Origin: Amanita rubescens
Lineage: Eukaryota > Basidiomycota > Agaricomycetes > Agaricales > Amanitaceae
Reading direction: 5' to 3'
DNA: 64,000 bases
Assembly (NCBI GenBank): GCA_015039365.1
Contig: WION01000120.1
Span: forward strand, 1 to 64,000
Shown here: piece by piece, positions 11,637 to 24,238 of the stretch
How the letters are laid out: every line of letters starts with the position of its first letter
Numbering within the stretch: position 1 is the stretch's first letter
Notes under the pieces: generated by a model
Told to the model about the DNA's origin: nothing
Database searches by the model: none
The model's input: the letters and a program-made list of their open reading frames with translations, nothing else
Made by a program: the position numbers and the translations under genes

Positions 11637-12645
11637 TTAATTCTTTATCACCATCTGTGGGTTAAACTGGTAAGTTTTGGCGTACTTCGTCAGTTTTATA
11701 CACCACAATATGTTATGCCCCTCAAGTTTAGACCATTCTTTATTCTCTCCTTCAAGATTTATCATCCAGCACCGACTGTCTCCGAGCCAACGTGTCCTCA
11801 TTTTCAACTCATCCGCTGCGCATTGGAAGTTTTCAGTAAGTATTGTGTGTACCGCAAGCCAACCGCGTTTCTTGTATTTATCAAGTGCTTTCAACGCCTT
11901 TTTGTTTATCGGTCCACAAACTATTGTTTCTCGCTGGATAAAGGTGCTGACGGGATATAAAGAGTATGCACGCGCGTGTGTAATCACATTCATAACGCAG
12001 GCTTTATGTATCTCAGTTTAAGAACAAATCACATTAGGAACGCTACGCACTGGAATGAAAATCCAATATTGCACGAATCGGTGATGCCTTCGTCGCCATC
12101 AATTGTACGACCTTGGCTGTACTTCTGTGCTTGAAGGTCTCCAGCGCCTCTATTTGTTGGAAGCTGGGATACTCATAGATGTTTTCGACAACATCCAATG
12201 CATTATTTCCTATCTTTGGAACCAAGGTATACCCAAATGCGATCATCTGCGTCTTCCAGACTTCGAGGTGCTTCGCTTCAAAGTAGAGGTCCAAATCGGC
12301 ATATTGATAATATGTCCTGTCGAAAAACTGCAACGCGGTGGAACCGCTGATAAGCGCGTCGGTACCCTTCATCGTTTTGACAAATTCTTGTACATCATTC
12401 TCCGATGACAAGAATGGCATAAGGACTCTTGTCAGTTTGAAAACTGACTGGCAGTATTCATCCTTCAGATCCCTCAGTCTCTGTGAGGTACGCTCTAGGA
12501 CCAAAATGTCTTCGATCGGCAGGAGATCAAAAATTTTGAACCACAATTCTACGCTGAAATTTGTCCTTAATTTCCGGTCATCAAAATAATACGAACAGCG
12601 ATTGAAAAGTGTTACACACATATCGAAGGTGATCATCAATGACAA
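11637..12645 (-). CDS. F-box protein with nucleotidyltransferase-like domain
   Basis: Two exons, 12051-12645 and 11637-12001, join in frame across a 49-nt GT-AG intron to give 319 residues. Residues about 28-75 form an F-box (NFSVELWFKIFDLLPIEDIL), the adaptor that docks proteins to Skp1 in SCF ubiquitin ligases. It is followed by ISGSTALQFFDR and YADLDLYFE, the GS...DxD pattern of nucleotidyltransferase-fold proteins, then a C-terminal part with NVITHARAYSLYP spanning just past the splice. This combination is a common lineage-expanded family in mushrooms; its biochemical role is unknown to me. An internal Met nearer the F-box could be the true start. The gene looks intact. Confidence 0.75.
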
Positions 12646-13024
12646 TATCGGCTTTGTTATGCAAAAGATATGAGAACGGATAGAACGTGCACGAACGGAA
12701 TAGAGGTGACATCTAGAACCAGCATTGACGGTACTTATAGTTGTTCACGTCCAATAGGAATACTTCGATCATTCCTCTTCCGAATGGTTTAAATATGTCC
12801 CACGCGTGTAGAAGCCGCCTCGAACTTGCGTCTGTTCGTGCACTTTGTATTAAGAACTGAAGGATACATTCATTGATAACGTATATGATTCATGTGAGTA
12901 CTCTGTCTAACGTCCTCCACCTATCTACAACGTCGACACAGAGGACTGCGATAAATTTGTTCCATACGTTAAGCTTTACAATACAAATTAAATCAGTAAG
13001 AGAGACTTGAAAGTAGTGTTGATC

Positions 13025-13712
13025 TCACGATAAAACGATGCGTTCAGCCAATAAACGGTCAGTCGCCGTGATAGAAACAAGCCTTTGTTCTTCTGTTTTG
13101 GTGGTCTTCAAAATAAGCACATTGCCAAACCATAACGAATGACCGGCGGATAAGTTCATGATACATGAATTGACAATTTGATCTGTCTTTACTAAGTCTT
13201 TAACGTCGTTATAGCCAAGAATATGAGTGAAACATACCAACGACAAGAAGAAAAAGACATATTGATATTTCAATGGCAGAGGAGAACCAAGTGGAAATTC
13301 GTTCACGAGTTTCACTCGAGGTGTAGAGCCCTCAAAATACATATCCAAATTCATATTTTGCAAAGTTGGTTGTAATGATGGATGAATTAGAGGGATATTG
13401 ATCAGAATGGGCAGCTTCGACGAGTCAGGAAATAGTAACGCCTTGAAAGTTGGATAGGATTCCTGCGCTTGATAAGAATTCAAACGTTATCGGTGGATGA
13501 AATTGTACGTACAACAGCAACTTCGCCACTTAGTTTAAGAATTTCCGAACGTCGCATATGAGGGCCCGAGAGATAGAAGTAGATGATGTCTGAGTGAAGG
13601 TGACTTTGGGAGCTAAGACGAGTCGGTGGTGGAAGTCAACGTAACATGTAATCCATAGGATGTAACCGTCGTCATCCGACTTGCCGGTTCCAACCAACAC
13701 GCTTAGCTTCAT
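13025..13712 (-). CDS. Hypothetical protein, possibly two exons (uncertain)
   Basis: A 152-codon frame (13025-13483) contains PLKYQYVFFFLSLVCF and SLWFGNVLILKTTK, a pattern I associate with Agaricomycete hypothetical proteins. An upstream frame starting MKLSVLVGTGKSDDDG at 13712 could be its first exon, but I cannot fix the splice. No function assigned. It may be a decayed copy. Confidence 0.3.
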
Positions 13713-13719
13713 CGTTGCA

Positions 13720-15293
13720 GGGCAGTCCTATTGAGCTAAACTGTCATCCATGCATGCCGCGCGGGGTGTAATCTGCGGAAGCCCGTACTCACATCCATCC
13801 GACTTGATCATCCTGTATCCATAGTAACACTTTGAATCGGAAGCGAGAATTTCAGGATGGATCGCTGCGGATTTCCGTCCAAGTCCACCTAATCTGTCAT
13901 TGCGTCAACATGGCCGATAGCTTTACGTGCAAACATTAACGCACCCGGTAGCCATAATGGTGCTTTTCATGGATCAAGACGCCATCTCCAAGTCTTCAAA
14001 TGGTGTCTCTCACAAGGGACGCGCGTTCCGCGTCGGTGACTGGTTATCGCAGTGCGCGTGGGCGATAATGATTGAAATTGACTCCATGTATATCATGAGC
14101 GCCTAAATTTTACGTTAACAATGCGCCTCACCGTAGACAATGTACAGTCGTCAAATGGTGTCAGTCACGACTCACACAGGAGATCAATTCAGTGAATGAG
14201 ACGGGATCTCCTTGATCAGCGGCCCACACGTTCCACATCTGCAATCGGTTATTTGTAACATGCTTCGGCAATGAGTTGATGTCGTGTGTATAGGCAGGAA
14301 CAGATAAATATTATGTAAATGTCTTGACTGTATCTGATATAGGCTAGCATGTTGCACGTGCGATGGGAATCCAATTATAACTGATAACCCTGTGACCGAC
14401 CTCGACAGTCCTCCAACGTAACTACTACAAAGTGAAGATGTACATGTCGTGCGAATTGAAAGACTTGGTGAGTTTGCACTATGTGATCATCCATCCCTGT
14501 CTGATTTCGTTATCCATTTAGCATCTTCTCATTTCAACAACTATCCAACCGTTCTATGGCCTATGTGTAGCGGTGGGGATAGATATTGATTGTGTTCTCG
14601 TCAATGGTGCAATCCATTACATTGTCCATGATTAAGCTGACCTGACTTTTGGAAAAGCGCTGTTACTTTTCTCAAAAATGATTTACACAAGACTTGTACA
14701 GGAATCGTCCATTACCAACTTAAGGAGTTTCCTGTACGGTTCACCACATCTGATAAGCTTGATGCGCGAAAAGCTATGCGTGAGTGATGATCATTGGGAT
14801 ATCAGTATTTATGTCTACACAGATGGATATACAGATGATGTTGCATGTAATCAACGCAGTTTCAGTGACCTCTTTTGCAAAATGGGATATCATGAATTGT
14901 GAGTCTAGTATGAGATGACGACGTTATGACGTTCCTTATTTTTGTTTTTAATAGCATTTCAACATGCGTTGTCTTTTTATCCTACGCTTGTGTGCCTAGT
15001 GGTCATCGTGGCATGCATATTAGTCAGAGACATCAGGGCTTTGCAAATAGCAGTTCTTGTACATGGTAAGAATCTATATTCGATATTACCCTCAAGGTCT
15101 TAATACATATGATCCTATAGATTTGATTCACAATTCAATGTCTTGTGTTTATTCAATATCAGATACATTCTTATCTGTAAGTTCAAGCTATGATTCCATA
15201 TAATGTTCTAACACCATAATATATGTATAACAGCAACTTTATGTTCAATGTAGAATAGCATATATTCTTAACTTAGTTGCCCAAGACAGGGGT
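13720..15293. other. No gene recognised; boundary of AT-rich Helitron region
   Basis: GC content falls and CpG becomes rare from about 14.9 kb. The frame at 14678-14902 has no recognisable domain. The 5' end of the Helitron should lie in this stretch, but I could not pick a convincing terminal TC dinucleotide without a second copy for comparison. Confidence 0.4.
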
Positions 15294-18200
15294 ATGACTC
15301 TTTTGCTTGTTATCATACAAGTATGGTTACATATTGTCTCAGATGAGATGCAATTTGCTGCTTTCATCACATTGGTGGTCATTGAAATGTGTTTGAATGT
15401 ATGGCATGACATTAGTCAATTTAAACTCTCAGCATCTAAAAGGTCTGAACATATTGGTGGCTATAGAATGCGTCCTATTTCCTATGATATGTTGATGCCT
15501 TATCTGCCTAAAGCGATACAAGGTCACTTAGCAAAATCTGGTTGCACTTTCCAATATATTGAACACACCAAAGAGCCAAAGGATCAATATATTGATTCAA
15601 TGTATGTGCAGACATCCATACCTCTGAGTGCACTTGTAAAGATCATCCCTGTATCAGCATGTCGACAACTGGCTCAATCACATGGGATGAATGTAGGCTC
15701 ACGATCAACTTCAGCTATGCTTCACAACCTTTTCTTATTACATTCTTGTTCTGAGTGTCACAAATTTGTTACAATATTTGCTGTGAACAAACCAGATAAA
15801 ATGGAAAAACCCCCAAAAATTGTTGATAAGTTCAAACTAGAGATAACAGATACTAGATCTAAGACCAGAAAATTTATTAAAAATATGAAAGTGAATAATA
15901 TAAATGATATGAAGGACAAATCAGTAGACACATATTATAAATTAGCAGATAGTTCAACTATTGTAGAAGAAACATTGGATTCAATATTTCCACCGCCCCC
16001 AATTACTAAAAGTATTGCACATACAGTTATTACTGGAGCATGCCAAAAAATGTCTAAGATAAACATTGAAGAATTAGGATGTGCTGTATGTGGGCAGTTG
16101 ACCAGTGTAAAACTTCTCTCAAGTTTAAAAAATGTTAAGAACCTTCTTCATGTGTTAAATACTCCGGGTGTTACTAGACAGGAGAGACACAAGGAGCATG
16201 ATAAATTAAAAGAATATCCTGTGGTCATAGATCATTCTTGCAAACATGTATGTAACACATGTAGAACTGCTCTGCGCAAAGGCAAAGTGCCTAAACATGC
16301 GCTTGCCAATGGGCTTTGGATTGGTGAAATTCCAGATGAATTGTCTTCCTTAAGACTAGTGGAGCAAATGCTAGTTGCCAGGGTGCGACATTCTTGTTGC
16401 TCCATAAAAATTGCATCAGGAATGCGGAAAATGAAAGCAAATGCTATAGCCTTCCCTTCTCCTCTACCAAAAGTATACGACATGCTACCTCCTCCAAAGG
16501 ATGACATAGAAGAGGTTTTGGCAATCATGTTTACAGGCCCTTGTAAACCATCTGCAGCTGATTTCAAGAGAACACCATTTCTAGTCCGTCGTAATCATGT
16601 AAAGAGAGCTCTAAACTGGCTCATTCTAAATCATGCAGATTATGCTGATGTGTGTGTATCTGAATCAAATCTAGAAAGCTATCCAGAAGATATGCCCCCA
16701 GTTAGTGTAGAATTCAAACAATTGTTTACCAATAAAACTGCTGAAGGTACAAGTGTGCATGATATGGAGGATGAAGATGGAACAGAGGAAGGTATGTGCT
16801 CTTTCACAGTCCATGGATTAACAGGAGAGCAACTTAACATAATGTCATTAAATGAAGTCAAGGCTAAGGCATTGCATCACTTAAACAATCAAGGCAAGGT
16901 TCTTGCAGTTGGACATGGTGCCCAAGCTGAAAGCATCTGGAAAAATCCCCATTTATATCCTCAAATGTTTCCCTGGCTATTTCCTTATGGATTAGGTGGT
17001 ATAGGAAGTGTACCAAGATTGTCAGATGCTGAACACAAAAGACGACTACTTATGTATCATGATAAAAGATTTCAAACAGATCCTAACTTCCCTTTTGTAG
17101 CATTTAGTCATGAACAAGTTAAAGCAGCTACAACTAATGGTTTTTTACTAGCTGAAAAGCGTATTTTTGATGACATATCAGGGAGGCTTCTGAGTATTGA
17201 TGCTGATGCACTGAACTCAATCATTCATCGCCTGTCAAAGGATGACTTTGTTGAGCCAAATACTGAAGCAGAAAAGCAGTGTTTTCAACTGATTAGAGAT
17301 TTAGATCATGTTTCTGGTAAAGTTAAAGGATCCAATACAAGCAAGAAATGGATGAGAAATGAGATTTGGTCTCTTGTTGCACACTGTGGAGCACCATTTT
17401 GGTATATCACATTATCTCCAGCAGATGTAAAACATCCTATTTGCATTTACTATGCCGGAAATGAGGCATTATTTGAACCAATTAGCCTACCTTATGATGA
17501 ACGTCTAAGGCGGATTTGCAGCAATCCAGTGGCATGTGCAAGATTTTTCCACTTTTTAGTAAACACATTTATTTGTGATGTTCTTGGGGTTGGTTCTACA
17601 CATATGGGCTTGTATGGTCATACTAAAGCTTTCTATGGTACTGTTGAACAGCAAGGCAGATTGGCTCTTCATTTACATATGATGCTATGGATCAAGGGAA
17701 ACTTGACACCACAGGAAATGCGTGACCTCATTCTGGATCCAAACTCTGACTTCCAAGAAAAAATCATTGCATGGATTGAAAGTTGTCAGATTGGAGAATT
17801 TTTGACAGGAACAAAAGATGAAATCTTACAAAGAATGGACCACATTAGTAAATCAGAGGACTATAAAGACCCTACTGAAACTTTGCCTGATGCACCTCCC
17901 CCAATGTGCCCAACTGAATGTAATGACTGCCAGAAATGTTCTGATGTTGAATCTTGGTGGAAAAATTTTGAATTTGTAGTGGATGATATTGTCAGCAAGT
18001 CAAACATTCATAACTGTGATAGAGGGTTAAACAAGGATGGTTCAATTAACAAAAGGGTGGCATATGTGGGGTGTAGAGACAACAAATATGGAACATGCAA
18101 AGCACGCTTTCCAAGACCTACTTTTGAAGTGACTCAAATTGATGCAGAGTCTGGGGCTTTGAACCTGAAAAAAGGTGAACCTTGGATGAACTTCATTACT

Positions 18201-20783
18201 ACTTATTTGACATATATATTCAGGTGCAACACAGATGTAACAAGCATGTGGTCAGGTACTGCATTAAAGGCAGTTATTGTCTACATTTCTGACTATATTA
18301 CTAAAAGCAGCTTAAAAACACATGTAGTGTTTGAAGCAATAAAAAGCATATTTGATAGAAATCAAGAAATCATTGGGAGTTCAATTTCTGAAAAGGATAA
18401 AGCTCGACAATTGCTGACAAAAATGGTAAACTTGCTGTCAACCAAATCAGAAATGGGTGGACCAATGGTTTGCATGTACCTCCTTGGGAATCCAGATCAC
18501 TACACCTCACATAAATTTGTCTCGTTCTACTGGAAATCATTTGTTAATGAGGTGCATAGTGTGTGGGACTCTGATGTGGCATCTACCCTAAATAGTAAAG
18601 TTGCAATTCTAAAAGTAAAAAAAAGAATAATTGGATTTTCACCTGTATATGACTACATTTACAGGCCAAATGAATTAGAAGACATGTGTTTGTATGACTG
18701 GGTTAGAAGATGTGACCGAAAGCGTATTTCATCCAGAGACTTAAATAAGAAGACAAGTAAAGTCAATGGTGCATTTAGTGATGATGAATGTGAAGATTGT
18801 CCTTCTGAGTGTGAATTGATTGATGAATATGATAGGGATGAAAATAGTGAAGGTGAAGATGAAGGTAAGTCTAAGAAACTGCAGAATAATATGTACTATT
18901 TCAAGAAGTCACATCCCTTGTGTGAAACACATGTTACTCATGTTTACCCAGACAAAGAAAATATAGTTGTAAATTTTATAGGAGGCACATTACCTAGGTG
19001 TGACCAAGGCAACAGAGAATACTATTGTATGACAATGCTGACTTTATTCAAACCATGGAGAACAGGGAATTCCTTAAAAAACATTGAGATTTCTTGGGAT
19101 GAAACATTTATAAATCACAACTTTACACAAAGACAGTATCAATTGATGAGGAACTTTAATATTAAATATGAGTGCCTTGATGCTCGAGATGACTATCGTG
19201 CTCAAATGAAGGCAGGGAAGGGAGCAGCATTGTTCATGTTTAATGAAAACATAGAGACTAATGATGAAGAAATATCTCCAGAAAGTTATGTTGATGGGAT
19301 TTACTTACATGATGGCATTGAAACCAATCAGAACATAATAGGCAACAAGGAATTAAAGCTACAGAGAGAAATGGCAGATATTAGGGCTGTGATGCGACAA
19401 ACTGGCTGGACAAATGAAATTTCTCCTCAGATTGATTCCAAAACAATAAATCCAATCAAGTCTGCAAACTTGAAAGGATCTGATTGGAAGGCGATTGTAC
19501 AAATAGAAAAGCAAAAAGTTATTGCAGATAGAATCAAACATCAATCTGATTCTCCAGAAGAAGGTCTCTCAAAGTGTCATGGTAAACCAAATGTTGTCCA
19601 AGTCATTGACAAATCATATTTGGAAAAAAAACATTACAAAACCATTCATGAATATTCTATCAACTCATTATGTACAGAGTTTAAATTAAATCAAGAGCAG
19701 GAACGTGCATTCAAAATAATTGCACATCATGTTGTAATGGTGAACTCAGGTCAACTGAAGATGTATATTGGAGGAATGGGAGGAACAGGTAAATCTCAAG
19801 TAATTAAAGCAGTTACATCCTTCTTTTTTGCACAAAATAAAGCTCATCAGTTAATTGCTGTTGCTCCAACAGGTTCAGCTGCTGCACTGTTGTCTGGATC
19901 AACATATCACACGGTTTTAGGAATAAATGACCTAAGTGAAAATGCATCTGAAAAGATGTTATCTCAAGTCCGAACACGATTACAAGGTGTTGATTATGTA
20001 TTCTTGGATGAGGTGTCAATGCTTTCATGCCATGATTTATACAGGATCAGCACACAGCTTGCAAGGGTTAATAATCGATTAGATACACCCTTTGGAGGTA
20101 TAAACATAATATTTGCTGGTGACTTTGCACAACTGCCTCCACCAATAGGTGGAGAAAATGTGTCCCTATATAGCCGTACAATAGGACAATTTGGAACATC
20201 CCTGAGATCACAAGAAGAAGCAATTGGAAGAGCTGTTTGGCACCAAGTCACAACTGTTGTGATTCTTAGGCAAAATATGAGACAACAACAAAATACAGAA
20301 GATGATGATAAGTTTCGCTCAGCATTGGAAAATATGAGACACAAAGATTGCACTACTGATGACATACAGTTTCTAAGATCAAGAATTACATCTCTTGTCC
20401 CAGGAAAGCCCTCAATATGTGATCCAAAGTTCAGAAATATATCAATAATCACTGCAAGGAACATACAAAAAGATGAAATCAACAGGTTGGGGTGTATAAA
20501 GTTTGCACAAGAAACTGGTCAACAACTAACTATGTTCTATTCAGAAGACTCACTAAGGGTCACAACTGATGAAAATACTACAAGAAGAAAAAGGAAAACT
20601 AGGAAATTGGCTGCAATCTCTAATGAATTGCAACAGATTATATGGAACCTTCCACATTCCTCTGCTGATAAGCATGTACCAGGTAAATTGTCACTCTGTA
20701 TAGGACTCCCTGTCATCATTAAATGCAATGCTGCAACTGAACTATGCATCACAAATGGCCAAGAGGCTATTGTTGTTGGTTGG

Positions 20784-21446
20784 TGTAAGGACGGTGATCC
20801 TAATTGGGACGGAGCCCGGGAACTAAGCCGCGGACGGGGAAGGACGGAGTATAACGGAGTCCGGGACGTAGTGGGGAAAGGCTAGGCTTCAGCGTGCAAG
20901 CTGCGCCGTGCTAACGTACGTCTTGCCTAAACTTCTGGAGAATGCTCTGGAGTCCGGGATGGAGTCCGGGACCGGAGTCCGAAGGGCGAGCAGTCTGGAT
21001 GAGGTTGAGACGATGAAAGACAGGGAGTCAATACGAGTTGGGGCACAATCCAAGTCGATATTCGGACTACTGTATGAATACAAGTGAGGCCTTATATACG
21101 TAGTCCAACAAGGGGAGTTATGGCCGTGTTCTGATGAGAACAGGAAACTATGGAGATATGGAACAGGAAGTGGAGTAGAGCATATGGTACGAAGGGATAA
21201 TGATACCAGTGATACCCGAGATGAAACAAGAGGTGAAACAAGTATGGAAATACGTAGAAAGGAACTTAGCGAATATGCACGGAGTTGTGACGGAGTTGTG
21301 ACGGAGTCCGTCACGGAGTTTTCGGAGTTTTGGCATAGGCTTGATATGAGATGCGACATGGGTGGAAAGTGGTCATGGGTATAGTCAGGAGTCCATCGGG
21401 GTCCGAGGTCACGGAGCTTGGGTGGAGTCCGGAACGGGATATGACA
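20784..21446 (-). repeat. 3' LTR (left copy) of the gag-only retrotransposon
   Basis: 663 bp, starting tgtaaggacgg and ending gatatgaca on the plus strand, with many ggagtccg motifs. It is the 3' LTR because the element reads on the minus strand. Confidence 0.93.
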
Positions 21447-21465
21447 GTATTCCCCCTTTAAGGCC
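21447..21465 (-). other. Polypurine tract
   Basis: On the minus strand the sequence directly before the 3' LTR contains aaagggggaa, the expected plus-strand DNA priming site of an LTR retrotransposon. Confidence 0.75.
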
Positions 21466-22385
21466 GAGCCCTCGAGGCCATTGTCGATGAGAGAATGAGT
21501 ACAAGGTTCAAAAGTCCAGAGTGTCGCAACAAACATTGCCAAAGAGAGAATAAGAGAGGATAAGGGAGGATAAGAGAGGACAAGGGAGTCGGATGTCATA
21601 ACAGTGAAGTCCGGAGTTTTTCGGGGTTTTTCGGAGTTTTTTCGGAGTTGTCCTGTCAAAGGGAGGTGTCGTATAAGGAGGTGTATGAAGTCTGGAAATT
21701 TCGGAGTTTTTTCGGAGTTTTTCGGGGTTTTTCGGAGTCCAGAGGACCATTGGAGATGGAGGCTGGCATTTGGGAGAAGTTGGGGAAGAAGTCGGATGAA
21801 GAAGGAGAAAAAATGGGGTCTGAAGGAGTGTGGGGTATAGTAGCTGAATGGGTCCGGGGTTTTTTCGGGGCTGTCAAGTAAGTCCGAAAATATTCAGTTA
21901 CGGTAGTCAGATTAACGTCAGAGGCGTCAGGCAGCGCTGAGGTCAAGGGAATAGTAGGTAGTCGGAGCCAGAGATTAGGCTTTGACAAGGGGGGATATCC
22001 TAGGGGTGTTGGCACCGTAATATGACAGAGGTCCGGAATATGGTGATGCTCCATCCGGTCAATCAACGGATTGTGTTGGTGGGGTCATCGGCGTCCGAGA
22101 ACGAGTGGCAGTTCAGGTCCAACGGAAAGAAGAACAATTCACCTGGGGTGAGACAACCAGCAAGTTGGTGTCAGATCCATCCACAAGGTGGAGGCAGATA
22201 GGTGATATTGGCTGTATAGGGGTGAGAGGCGAAGAGATGGGAATGGGGTTGTAACGGAGTCCGAGATAAAAGGCCAAGATAACAAGCAAGTCCGGGTCGT
22301 CGAAAATGGCCACATTGAGGTAACCACTAGCACTAGTGACTGGAGTCGACGCAACTCCTAGTTAGTGCAATCCAGAGGACGCCAG

Positions 22386-23561
22386 TTATTCGTCTGAGTC
22401 AGATGACTCCAATGGGGTCATATACTCTGATTCGGAGTCCGAAGTTTTGGAATTTGGGCTGGGGGGTGTGGGGTCTGAAGTTTCGGAGTTTGGACTGGAG
22501 GGTGTGGAGTCCGGAATTTCGGGGTTTGGGCTGGACATTGCAAAGTCCGGAATTTCGGAGTTGGGACTGGAGGGTGTGGAGTCCGAAATTTCGGGGTTTG
22601 GGATTGGGGAGTTGGGTGATGAATGTGAGACTGAGGAATGAGATTCGGAGCTGTGAGTGGAGTGATTGTCGGGGGTAGTGGCAGAATGGTCAGTGTCATT
22701 GGCAAGTTCATTCTTGGTCAACCAATAAGCCTGATCAATTTGTTGGGCCTTGAGACGCATCTTGATGAGTGTCTTCGGCTTGCCACCACGGAGTAATTCA
22801 ATCCGGATACGAGTCGGGAGTCCACGGAAAAAGTGATCACGGAGTGCCGGTTCGTTCCATTCGGTACGAGAAGCGAGTTTGTTGAAGTCGACAATGTATG
22901 TAGTGACATGGTGATGATCCTTCATGGTGAGGTTGCTGAGTGCAGTTTCGGCGTCCCCACGGAAATCGTAAGGTCCAAAATGGTCCGTGAGCTCTTTGAC
23001 AAAAGCGTTAAAATCATAGAGCCAGTCAGGAATGTCATCAATATCACCCATAATGACGGGTTCAAACCAATCTAAAGCCGCGCCTTTGAGGTAAGAGATC
23101 GCATAGCGGACCATCCTTTCATCTTTCCTGAACAAGTCTGGACGGTCCGAGAACACAAGACTGCATGAAACTAGAAATTCTCGGAGTTTGCTGGGGTCCG
23201 TGCCATCAAATGGCTCGGGGTCCGGAATTTCGGCAGATGAAGGGTGCTGGAGTTTTCGGAGTCCACGATTAAGATTCTGAATGGCGTTGGCTAGTAGGAG
23301 GTTGGAATTCGGAGGGTTGGTTGGTGGAGGAGGATGGTTGTCTTCTTGGTCGGAGTCCGAGATGTCTGTGTGCACGGAGTTGGGCGATTTCTCACCTTCA
23401 GAGCTGGAGTTTCCGTGTCCAGAAGGAGACAACCTGGGCTTGCCTCTGCGGCGAAAAAGCACTGAGATCGAAGGGGCAGAGACATTGGAGATGGCATAAC
23501 GGCCAATGAGGGAGGGGCCTGTCTTTGACTGAGTGTTGGGCATGAATGGACGCACGCGCAC
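22386..23561 (-). CDS. Retrotransposon gag protein
   Basis: 391 codons, intact. The N-terminus is followed by an acidic/proline linker (SDSDQEDNHPPPPTNPPN) and a Ty3/Gypsy-type gag core at about residues 115-290, with EPFDGTDPSKLREFL, AALDWFEPVI and LTDHFGPYDF. This core packages element RNA into virus-like particles in the cytoplasm. No CCHC zinc knuckle follows. Instead the C-terminus is a Ser/Pro-rich repeat of the type NPEISDSTPSSPNSE, repeated about five times and acidic at the end. It is the only gene of the element. Confidence 0.88.
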   Translation of the reverse strand: MRVRPFMPNTQSKTGPSLIGRYAISNVSAPSISVLFRRRGKPRLSPSGHGNSSSEGEKSPNSVHTDISDSDQEDNHPPPPTNPPNSNLLLANAIQNLNRGLRKLQHPSSAEIPDPEPFDGTDPSKLREFLVSCSLVFSDRPDLFRKDERMVRYAISYLKGAALDWFEPVIMGDIDDIPDWLYDFNAFVKELTDHFGPYDFRGDAETALSNLTMKDHHHVTTYIVDFNKLASRTEWNEPALRDHFFRGLPTRIRIELLRGGKPKTLIKMRLKAQQIDQAYWLTKNELANDTDHSATTPDNHSTHSSESHSSVSHSSPNSPIPNPEISDSTPSSPNSEIPDFAMSSPNPEIPDSTPSSPNSETSDPTPPSPNSKTSDSESEYMTPLESSDSDE

Positions 23562-23575
23562 AAGTCCGAATATAC

Positions 23576-24238
23576 TGTAAGGACGGTGATCCTAATTGGG
23601 ACGGAGCCCGGGAACTAAGCCGCGGACGGGGAAGGACGGAGTATAACGGAGTCCGGGACGTAGTGGGGAAAGGCTAGGCTTCAGCGTGCAAGCTGCGCCG
23701 TGCTAACGTACGTCTTGCCTAAACTTCTGGAGAATGCTCTGGAGTCCGGGATGGAGTCCGGGACCGGAGTCCGAAGGGCGAGCAGTCTGGATGAGGTTGA
23801 GACGATGAAAGACAGGGAGTCAATACGAGTTGGGGCACAATCCAAGTCGATATTCGGACTACTGTATGAATACAAGTGAGGCCTTATATACGTAGTCCAA
23901 CAAGGGGAGTTATGGCCGTGTTCTGATGAGAACAGGAAACTATGGAGATATGGAACAGGAAGTGGAGTAGAGCATATGGTACGAAGGGATAATGATACCA
24001 GTGATACCCGAGATGAAACAAGAGGTGAAACAAGTATGGAAATACGTAGAAAGGAACTTAGCGAATATGCACGGAGTTGTGACGGAGTTGTGACGGAGTC
24101 CGTCACGGAGTTTTCGGAGTTTTGGCATAGGCTTGATATGAGATGCGACATGGGTGGAAAGTGGTCATGGGTATAGTCAGGAGTCCATCGGGGTCCGAGG
24201 TCACGGAGCTTGGGTGGAGTCCGGAACGGGATATGACA
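23576..24238 (-). repeat. 5' LTR (right copy) of the gag-only retrotransposon
   Basis: 663 bp, matching 20784-21446 wherever compared. It presumably holds the promoter driving gag leftwards. Confidence 0.93.

Larger units (their letters stand above)
20784..24238 (-). mobile_element. Non-autonomous Ty3/Gypsy-type LTR retrotransposon
   Basis: Two direct 663-bp LTRs (TG...CA) flank 2129 bp that encode only a gag protein on the minus strand; no protease, reverse transcriptase, RNase H or integrase is present. A GTTGG duplication at 20779-20783 and 24239-24243 marks the insertion, which lies inside the Helitron helicase coding sequence. A purine tract on the minus strand immediately inside the left LTR confirms the orientation. 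The LTRs have equal length and appear identical where compared, so the insertion is recent. Mobilisation would need pol proteins from a related element. Confidence 0.93.

Noticed and set aside
21148..22354. Several small frames inside the LTRs and flanking internal region
   Set aside because: They repeat identically in both LTRs or lie antisense to gag; they result from ggagtccg-rich noncoding sequence.
24154..24238. N-terminal residues of the open frame that starts at 24154
   Set aside because: This part is LTR sequence read in frame by chance; real Helitron coding resumes at about 24239 after the target duplication.
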